The position numbers and the translations under genes are program-made. 64,000 nt of DNA from Bacteroidota bacterium (lineage in GTDB: Bacteria; Bacteroidota; Bacteroidia; Flavobacteriales_F; PHOS-HE28), in NCBI GenBank assembly GCA_014584605.1, contig JACTMO010000083.1, positions 1-64,000 on the forward strand, written 5' to 3'. The notes beneath the pieces were generated by a model. The model worked only from the letters and a program-made list of their open reading frames with translations. It searched no databases and was not told the origin of the DNA. Shown piece after piece: positions 46,146 through 53,186 of this stretch (the stretch's first letter is position 1; each line of letters begins with the position of its first letter).

Positions 46146-46778
46146 ATGCGGACATGCTTGTTGCTGTGGGCCCTGTTGGGCCTACTTGAGGTGCGGGCCC
46201 AGGCGGTCGACCCCGATCGGGACCTGGTCCAGTTCAGCGGCGTGGTGGTGAGCGGGGACAGCCTGCTGCCGGTGCCCTTCACCAACATCCTCATCAAGCA
46301 CAGTTACCGGGGCACCATCAGCGACGTGTACGGGTACTTCTCCTTCGTGGCGGCCGAGGGCGACACGGTCATTTTTTCGGCCGTGGGCTTCAAGCGTTCG
46401 CAGTTCGTGATCCCCACCGACCTGGAGGAGAGCAAGTACAGCATGATCCACCAGCTGACCACCGACACCATCCTGCTGGGGCAGGCCAACGTTTACCCGT
46501 GGCCCAGCCGGGAGCAGTTCCGCGACGCCTTCCTGAACCTGCGCCTGGCCGACGACGACTACCAGCTGGCCATGCGCAACCTGAGCGCGGCCGAGATGCT
46601 GCAGCGCATGGAGAACCTGCCCCCCGATGCGTACGAGAGCTTCGGTTACCAGATGGCGCTGGACCGCACACGGCTGTACCAGCAGGGGGGCATGCCCACG
46701 GTCAACCTCTTCAACCCCATTGCATGGGCCCAGTTCCTGCAAGCGTGGAAGTCGGGGGCCTTCAAGAAAAAGCAGTGA
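46146..46778 (+). CDS. carboxypeptidase-like regulatory (CarboxypepD_reg-type) domain protein
   Basis: Signal peptide; FSGVVVSGDSLLPVPFTNILIKHSYRGTISDVYGYFSFVAAEGDTVIFSAVGFKRS. Confidence 0.85.
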   Translation: MRTCLLLWALLGLLEVRAQAVDPDRDLVQFSGVVVSGDSLLPVPFTNILIKHSYRGTISDVYGYFSFVAAEGDTVIFSAVGFKRSQFVIPTDLEESKYSMIHQLTTDTILLGQANVYPWPSREQFRDAFLNLRLADDDYQLAMRNLSAAEMLQRMENLPPDAYESFGYQMALDRTRLYQQGGMPTVNLFNPIAWAQFLQAWKSGAFKKKQ

Positions 46779-48295
46779 CGGTGTCCTCCCCTGTCCCGGA
46801 CCATCTGTGGAGCTATTTCGAGCGTTCCTGGCGCCGTGATCCGGCGGCGGTGGCGCTGCATGTGGACGGCCGGTCCTGGACCTACGATGAGCTCGCCGTG
46901 CGGGCGCTGGCCGTGAGCCGGGCCGTGTGGGCGCAGGGCGGTCCGGGACCTTTCGTGGGCCTGCATGCCCAGCGCAGCATCGGTGCCTACGCGGGGCTGC
47001 TGGGCATCCTGCACGCCGGTCGGGCCTACGTGCCGCTGAACCCCCAACTGCCCATGGACCGGCGGGCGACCATCGCCGTGCTGGCCGATCTGGACCTGGT
47101 GGTGACCGACAAGGCGCACGAACACGAGGCCCGGGCGCTGGCCGCACGGACAGGTAAGACCTGCGCGGTGGCCCTGGCGGGAGAGTCCGCAGGCCCCTTC
47201 ACGGACCACGCTGCAGGTGATGCCGCCTACATGCTCTTCACCTCCGGAAGCACCGGTGTGCCCAAGGGTGTGCCCATCCGGCATGCGAACGTGGTGGCGT
47301 ACGTGGAGCACCTGCTGGAGCGTTTCGCCCCCGGGCCGGACGACCGGTTCTCCCAGACCTTCGAGCTCACCTTCGACCTCAGCGTGCACGACCTTTTCCT
47401 GTGCTGGGCCGCCGGGGCCGCGCTGTATGTGCTGCCGCAGGACCAGTTGATGGCCCCGGCACGCTTCATCCGGGACCACGGGATCACCCAATGGTTCAGC
47501 GTGCCCAGCGCGGCGGTGCTGATGGACCGCATGCGGCTGTTGAAGCCGGGCGCGTTCCCCAGCCTGCGGGTGAGCGCCTTCTGTGGTGAACCCCTGCCGG
47601 CGGACCTGGCCGTGAAGTGGGCCGCCGCCGCGCCCAACGGCCGCGTGGAGAACCTCTACGGCCCCACCGAGGCCACCATCGCCATCACGGGCCACGTCCT
47701 GGATGCCGCTGCGCCCAAGGCCCGGCTGGGCATCCTCAGCATCGGTCGCCCCTTTCCCACCGCCCGCATCAGGGTGGTGGCCGCGGACGGCAGCGATGCC
47801 GACGAAGGCGAACTGTGGCTGGGCGGCCCCCAACTGGGCCTCGGATACTGGAAGGACGATGTACGCACGGCCGTCGCCTTCGTGACGCACGGTACCGAGC
47901 GCTTCTACCGGACCGGCGACCTGGTGCAACGCGACGGCGACGGCGACCTCTTCTTCATCAGCCGAATGGACGACCAGGTGAAGGTGCGCGGGCATCGGAT
48001 CGAGCTGCAGGAGGTGAACCAGGTGCTGAAGGAGGTGAGCGGTGCGTCCTTCGCCTATGCCCTGGCCCACCCGGTGCGCGACGGCATCGCACAGGGCATC
48101 GAAGCCTTCCTGCCCATGACCGTACGGAACAACGGTGGATCCATCCTGGAGGCCTGTGCCGCAAGACTCCCGGACTACATGGTCCCGTCCCGCCTCCACT
48201 TCACCGACGACATCCCGTACACCAGCAGCGGCAAGGCCGATCTGCGGGCCCTGCGCGCCCGGCTGGACGGGCCTGCGAGCCCAACGGATCGATAA
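46775..48295 (+). CDS. amino acid adenylation (DltA/NRPS A-domain-like) enzyme
   Basis: MLFTSGSTGVPKGVPIRH (A3), FELTFDLSVHDLF (A4), NLYGPTEATI (A5), FYRTGDLVQRDGDGDLFFISRMDDQVKVRGHRIEL (A7/A8), SSGKADL (A10); GTG start at 46775 or 46781. Confidence 0.88.
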   Translation: MTVSSPVPDHLWSYFERSWRRDPAAVALHVDGRSWTYDELAVRALAVSRAVWAQGGPGPFVGLHAQRSIGAYAGLLGILHAGRAYVPLNPQLPMDRRATIAVLADLDLVVTDKAHEHEARALAARTGKTCAVALAGESAGPFTDHAAGDAAYMLFTSGSTGVPKGVPIRHANVVAYVEHLLERFAPGPDDRFSQTFELTFDLSVHDLFLCWAAGAALYVLPQDQLMAPARFIRDHGITQWFSVPSAAVLMDRMRLLKPGAFPSLRVSAFCGEPLPADLAVKWAAAAPNGRVENLYGPTEATIAITGHVLDAAAPKARLGILSIGRPFPTARIRVVAADGSDADEGELWLGGPQLGLGYWKDDVRTAVAFVTHGTERFYRTGDLVQRDGDGDLFFISRMDDQVKVRGHRIELQEVNQVLKEVSGASFAYALAHPVRDGIAQGIEAFLPMTVRNNGGSILEACAARLPDYMVPSRLHFTDDIPYTSSGKADLRALRARLDGPASPTDR

Positions 48296-48305
48296 CTTCG
48301 TCGCC

Positions 48306-48572
48306 ATGTCCTTGAACGAAGTCACCCTGCGCGACCGGGTCCGCTCGGCGCTGGCACCCCGGCTCGCCGAGATGGGCCTCACGCAGGCCGATGTGGGCGA
48401 CGGCATGAGCCTGACCCAGAGCGGTGTGCTCGACTCCTTCGCCCTGATGGAGCTGATCGGCGGATTGGAGCAGGGCCTGGGGGTGGAGATCGACTTCGAG
48501 GCGATCGAGCCCGAGCGGCTCACCACGATCAAGGGCCTGGCCGACGCCTTCGCCAAAGCCCTCGCCGCGTGA
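48306..48572 (+). CDS. acyl/peptidyl carrier protein
   Basis: 88 aa; SLTQSGVLDSFALMELIGGLEQGLGVEIDFEAIEPERLTTIKGLADAF with phosphopantetheine Ser in LDSFALMEL. Confidence 0.88.
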   Translation: MSLNEVTLRDRVRSALAPRLAEMGLTQADVGDGMSLTQSGVLDSFALMELIGGLEQGLGVEIDFEAIEPERLTTIKGLADAFAKALAA

Positions 48573-49072
48573 TCGGCATCCGCGCCCTGGAGCGGGAGGC
48601 GGACCCGGAGCATCTGCGGGCCGTGGAAGATCTGTTCACCGCCATGTACCGCCACATGGACGGCCTGGGGTTGATGGTGCCGCTGGCGCCGGATGGTGCG
48701 GCCATCTGGTTGAAGGCCCTGATGCCCATGCTCGGCAAACTGCACAGCATCCAGGTGGCCTGGGCGGAGCCCTCCGCCGCTGCCGATGCGCCGCCCCGTG
48801 CGGTGGGCTTCGCCGTGGGCAGCATCCGGGTGGGGCCCGCGCATCTGGGCGGCATCCGCTCCGGGGCGATCACGCACCTGTACGTGGACCCGGCCATGCG
48901 CGGCGGCGGGCTTGGGCGCCGGCTGTACGCGGCCCTCTCCTCCTGGTTCACCGAACGGGGGCTGCAGCATCAGGAACTGGAGGTGCTGGTGAACAATGAG
49001 CCGGCCCGGCGCTTCTGGGCCGGGCTCGGGTTCAAACCGGACCACCTCGTAATGCGCCGTCCGCCCGGCTGA
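48569..49072 (+). CDS. GNAT family N-acetyltransferase
   Basis: GAITHLYVDPAMRGGGLGRRLYAALSSWFTERGLQHQELEVLVNNEPARRFWAGLGFK; overlaps carrier protein stop. Confidence 0.9.
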   Translation: MIGIRALEREADPEHLRAVEDLFTAMYRHMDGLGLMVPLAPDGAAIWLKALMPMLGKLHSIQVAWAEPSAAADAPPRAVGFAVGSIRVGPAHLGGIRSGAITHLYVDPAMRGGGLGRRLYAALSSWFTERGLQHQELEVLVNNEPARRFWAGLGFKPDHLVMRRPPG

Positions 49073-49075
49073 CCC

Positions 49076-49954
49076 ATGGCGATCCAGGAGGACCAGGTGC
49101 TCTTCGCCAACGGCCCGCAGCGGGTCACGGCCGGCGACCTGCTGCGTACGCTTCGCGCTCTGGGGGTGCAGCCCGGCGACCTGCTGTTCCTGCATACCGA
49201 CCTGTTGCGTTTCGGCCGACCCGCACCGGAACTGATGCGTGAACGGGGCGCCCTGTTCAATGTACTGATCGCCGTGCTGCGCGAGGCCATCGGGCCGGAG
49301 GGCACCCTGATGATGCTCACCCTGTCCACCCGTACGCTGGACAGCGGGCGGTTCGACGTGGACCACACGCCTGGCGAGGCGGGCGCCCTCACCGAGCACT
49401 TCAGGCAGCTGCCCGGCGTGCGCCGCATCCCCCACCCCACGCACAGCGCGGCCGTCGAAGGGCCGTTGGCCGGCCGCTTCATGGACCCGCCCGTGCATCC
49501 CTTCGGCACCGCGTCCCTCTTCGACCTGCTCAAAAGGGAGGGCGGCAAGCTGCTGTTCCTGGGCGCCGACTTCCACTGGTGCACCTTCAACCACCACATC
49601 GAGACCATGCTGCCCGTGCGCTACCGACGGGAGGAGCGGGTGCCGATGCTCCTCGTGCACCAGGGCGTCGAGCGCCGCACCGAGGCCCTGCGTTTTCGAA
49701 AGCCGGCGCGCTACTGGACCAGCTTCGCCCGTTTTCGCGAGGCGTTGCTCGCGCGCGGCATCCTGCGCGAACAGGCGCTCGGCCGGGGGAAGGTCGCCGT
49801 GTCCGATGCCTTGGCGCAATTCGTCCTGGGCACCGAGCTGTTGGGCCGTGACCAGCGGTTCTTCATGAACGTGCAGCCGTGGGGCCGCTTTCTGTTGTTC
49901 AAGGTGAAGGAACGGGCCGGACGGCTGCTCCGCAGGCTCGGGCTGCGCCGCTGA
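49076..49954 (+). CDS. AAC(3)-family N-acyltransferase
   Basis: LRALGVQPGDLLFLHTDLLRFG...AIGPEGTLMMLTLST...GVRRIPHPTHSAAVEG...LLFLGADFHWCTFNHHIE. Confidence 0.85.
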   Translation: MAIQEDQVLFANGPQRVTAGDLLRTLRALGVQPGDLLFLHTDLLRFGRPAPELMRERGALFNVLIAVLREAIGPEGTLMMLTLSTRTLDSGRFDVDHTPGEAGALTEHFRQLPGVRRIPHPTHSAAVEGPLAGRFMDPPVHPFGTASLFDLLKREGGKLLFLGADFHWCTFNHHIETMLPVRYRREERVPMLLVHQGVERRTEALRFRKPARYWTSFARFREALLARGILREQALGRGKVAVSDALAQFVLGTELLGRDQRFFMNVQPWGRFLLFKVKERAGRLLRRLGLRR

Positions 49955-50121
49955 TCCGCGCCTGTGGTGCGGACCTCGGCCAGGTCCGTCGATCCCGAGG
50001 TCTTCACCGACCGGGCATGTCCGCCCAAGGGAACATCAGGTCCCCGGGGCCGATATCACGGGTGGCGCCCCATGGACCACAGCGCCCTGAACGCATTTCG
50101 GCCTTGCGATAGCTTCGCACC

Positions 50122-51225
50122 GTGACCCTAGCCTCCCTCCGGGCCCTTTCAGGGCGATCGTCCGGCCTCATGGTGTTGCTTGCCATCGGCTGCGGCCGCA
50201 AGCAGGGGACGATCAGGCCCACGGTGGGGCCCATCACCGAGAGCATCTATGCGAGCGGGATCGTGAAGGCCGCCGGGCAGTACCAGGTGTATCCCACGGC
50301 AACAGGCACGGTGACGGCCTTGCTGGTGCAGGAAGGCGACACGGTGAAGGCCGGCTCGCCCCTGCTCCGCATCGATGATCGTACGGCCGGGGCCGGGGCC
50401 CGCATCAGCGCGGCCCAGGTGCATCTGCTGGAGCGCAACGCCGCGGACGATGGTCCGGTGATCGCCCAGTTGCGGGAGGCCGTGGAGCAGGCGCGGGAGC
50501 GGTACCGGGTGGACAGCACGAACCACGCCCGTCAGCAAGCCTTGTGGGCGCAGGGCATCGGCAGCCGCAACGAGCTCGATCAGCGCGAACTGGCCCACCG
50601 CACGAGCAAGGCCGGACTGAACCGCGCCGTGAAGGCCCTGCAGGAAACGCGTGAACGGTTGCGCACCGAACTGGAGGTGGCCCGCAACAACGCCGCCATC
50701 AGCACCGCCGGCAACGACGACCGCACACCGCGCAGCCTGATCGACGGGGTGGTGTACGATCTGCTTGTGGAACCCGGTGAACTGGCCACACCGCAGCGCC
50801 CCGTCGCCGTGGTGGGCAGCGCCACGGACCTGTACCTGGAGCTGGAGGTGGACGAGCACGACATCCGCCTGGTGGAGCCCGGGCAGCGGGTGGTGCTCAC
50901 CCTGGACAGCCATGAAGGCACCGTGATCGAGGCCGTGGTCACACGCATCATCCCGATCATGGACCCGCGCTCGCGCACCTTCAGGGTGGAGGCGCGGTTC
51001 AAGGCCCGACCGCAGCGCCTTTTCCCCAACATCACCGCCGAGGCCAACATCGTGCTGCGCACCAGGGAGAACGCCCTGACGATACCCGCCGGGTACCTGC
51101 TGCCCGGCGACTCGGTGCTCACCGGGGATGGCCGTCGGCTGCGGGTGACCACCGGTGCGCGGGACCTGGAGAAGGTGGAGGTGCTCGAAGGCATCACGGC
51201 CACCACGGAGCTGGCGAAGCCGTAG
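50122..51225 (+). CDS. efflux periplasmic adaptor (HlyD/MacA-like) lipoprotein
   Basis: LLAIGCG lipobox-like; YPTATGTVTALLVQEGDTVKAGSPLLRIDD; LELEVDEHDIRLVEPGQRVVLTLD. Confidence 0.85.
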   Translation: MTLASLRALSGRSSGLMVLLAIGCGRKQGTIRPTVGPITESIYASGIVKAAGQYQVYPTATGTVTALLVQEGDTVKAGSPLLRIDDRTAGAGARISAAQVHLLERNAADDGPVIAQLREAVEQARERYRVDSTNHARQQALWAQGIGSRNELDQRELAHRTSKAGLNRAVKALQETRERLRTELEVARNNAAISTAGNDDRTPRSLIDGVVYDLLVEPGELATPQRPVAVVGSATDLYLELEVDEHDIRLVEPGQRVVLTLDSHEGTVIEAVVTRIIPIMDPRSRTFRVEARFKARPQRLFPNITAEANIVLRTRENALTIPAGYLLPGDSVLTGDGRRLRVTTGARDLEKVEVLEGITATTELAKP

Positions 51226-51231
51226 CACGGC

Positions 51232-52503
51232 ATGAAGCTCCTGCTCTCCATCGCCCTCACCCTGCTGCGCGCCAAGCTCAGGCAAAGCATCGTGGCGGCG
51301 GTGGGCGTGATGTTCAGCATCACCATGTTCGTGGCCTTGCTGGGCTTCATGAACGGGTTGAACGACCTGCTCGACGGACTGATCCTCAACCGCACCCCGC
51401 ACATCCGCCTGTTCAACGAGCTGCAAGCCTCGCCGCAGCAGCCCATCGCCCTTGATCAAGGGAACGACAGCGTCGCGGAGAACCGGGCGGCGCACCATTT
51501 CGTGCGCTCGGTGAAGCCCAAGGACGACCTGCCCCGGCTGCGCAACGGGGAGGCCATCATGCAGGCCATGGAGCGCGATCCCCGCGTGCTGGCGGTGTCG
51601 CCCCGGCTGGTGGCGCAGGTGTTCTTCAACGTGGGCACGGTGGACCTCAACGGGCAGGTGAGCGGCATTGATGTGGCCCAGGAGACCCGCCATTACCGCT
51701 TTGCGGACCACCTCATCCAGGGCGACCCGAAGGACCTGGCCACGGGCAGCAACACCCTTGTGCTGGGCAAGGGCCTGGCGGACATGATGGCGGCCGAGAT
51801 CGGGGAGACCGTGCAGGTGACCACGGCCACCGGCGACCGGGCGATGCTGCGCGTGGTGGGGATCTTCCAGAGCGGCATCGCCGACTACGACAAGGTGCAG
51901 TGCTACGCGAACATCCGGACGGTGCAGAAACTGCTCGCACGGCCGGGCGGGTACTACACCGACATCAACCTGAAGCTCCACGACCTGGCCACGGCCCCGG
52001 CCATGGCCAGGGAGCTTGCCGCCCGCTTCAAGGTGGACGCGGTGGACATCCAGACCGCCAACGCCCAGTTCGAGACCGGCACCACGGTGCGCACCATCAT
52101 CAGCTATGCCGTGGGCGTGGTGCTGTTGATCGTGGCCGGCTTCGGCATCTACAACATCCTGAACATGATGATCTACGAGAAGCTCGACACCATCGCCATC
52201 CTGAAGGCCACGGGGTTCAACGGTGCCGATGTGCGGCGGATCTTCCTGCTGTTGAGCATGATCATCGGCCTGGTGGGCGGCATCTCCGGGCTGATCGGCG
52301 GGCTGGTGCTGCAGATGCTGATCGATCACCTGCCGTTCAACACGGCGGCGCTGCCCACCATCACCACCTTTCCCGTGGACTATTCCGCCCGGTATTACAC
52401 CATCGCGGTGACCTTTGCGCTCCTCACCACCTGGGTGGCCGGGTGGTTCCCGGCACGCAAGGCCTCGCGCGTCGACCCGGTGGAGATCATTCGAGGAAAA
52501 TGA
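51232..52503 (+). CDS. ABC transporter permease (FtsX/MacB-like)
   Basis: N-terminal TM, large periplasmic domain, FGIYNILNMMIYEKLDTIAILKATGFNGADVRRIFLL, C-terminal RKASRVDPVEIIRGK. Confidence 0.92.
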   Translation: MKLLLSIALTLLRAKLRQSIVAAVGVMFSITMFVALLGFMNGLNDLLDGLILNRTPHIRLFNELQASPQQPIALDQGNDSVAENRAAHHFVRSVKPKDDLPRLRNGEAIMQAMERDPRVLAVSPRLVAQVFFNVGTVDLNGQVSGIDVAQETRHYRFADHLIQGDPKDLATGSNTLVLGKGLADMMAAEIGETVQVTTATGDRAMLRVVGIFQSGIADYDKVQCYANIRTVQKLLARPGGYYTDINLKLHDLATAPAMARELAARFKVDAVDIQTANAQFETGTTVRTIISYAVGVVLLIVAGFGIYNILNMMIYEKLDTIAILKATGFNGADVRRIFLLLSMIIGLVGGISGLIGGLVLQMLIDHLPFNTAALPTITTFPVDYSARYYTIAVTFALLTTWVAGWFPARKASRVDPVEIIRGK

Positions 52504-53183
52504 GCATCGCCAGGGACGTCCTCGTGGTGGAGAAGGTGAACAAGTCCTTCCACGACCCGGTGACCGTGCAGGTGCTGAAGGATGTCTCCCTCCGCGTTGC
52601 GCCAGGGGAGTTCGTCAGCATCACCGGCAAGAGCGGCTGCGGCAAGAGCACCCTGCTGTACATCCTCAGCACCATGGACACGGACTTCGACGGCGATGTT
52701 GTTATCGACGGGGAGCGCACCGCGGGGCTGGGCGGTGAACGGCTCGCCGCGATCCGCAACGAAAAGATCGGGTTCGTGTTCCAGTTCCACTACCTGCTGC
52801 CGGAGTTCAGCGTGCTGCGCAACGTGATGCTGCCCGGGCTTAAGCTGGGCCGCAAAGCGGCGGTCGAGGTGGAGGCCGACGCCATGGAGCGGCTCCGGGA
52901 GCTGGACATGGCCGACCAGGCCCTGAAGATGGCCAACCAGCTGAGCGGGGGCCAGAAACAGCGTGTGGCCATCGCCCGCGCCCTCATCAACGACCCGCTG
53001 ATCATCATGGGCGACGAGCCCACGGGCAACCTGGACAAGCGCAACGCGGATACCGTCTTCGACATCTTCCAGCGCATCGCGGCCGAGCACAAGCGCAGCC
53101 TGCTGATCGTGACGCACGACCCCGACTTCGCGGCGCGCACGGACCGCAACATCGTGATGGACGACGGCAGGATCGTGCGCTGA
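52500..53183 (+). CDS. ABC transporter ATP-binding protein (LolD/MacB-type)
   Basis: GKSGCGKSTLLY, NQLSGGQKQRVAIARALINDPLIIMGDEPTGNLD. Confidence 0.95.
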   Translation: MSIARDVLVVEKVNKSFHDPVTVQVLKDVSLRVAPGEFVSITGKSGCGKSTLLYILSTMDTDFDGDVVIDGERTAGLGGERLAAIRNEKIGFVFQFHYLLPEFSVLRNVMLPGLKLGRKAAVEVEADAMERLRELDMADQALKMANQLSGGQKQRVAIARALINDPLIIMGDEPTGNLDKRNADTVFDIFQRIAAEHKRSLLIVTHDPDFAARTDRNIVMDDGRIVR

Positions 53184-53186
53184 GGG

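Noticed and set aside
46646-49819. 1057-aa minus-strand ORF opposite the adenylation/ACP/GNAT/AAC(3) genes
   Set aside because: GC-rich mirror ORF: low-complexity His/Gln/Arg/Gly composition and no motifs, while the plus strand carries clear family motifs throughout.
49076-49954. Antibiotic-resistance AAC(3) call
   Set aside because: The family includes many non-resistance acyltransferases, and the gene is embedded next to an ACP and adenylation enzyme; resistance is not supported.
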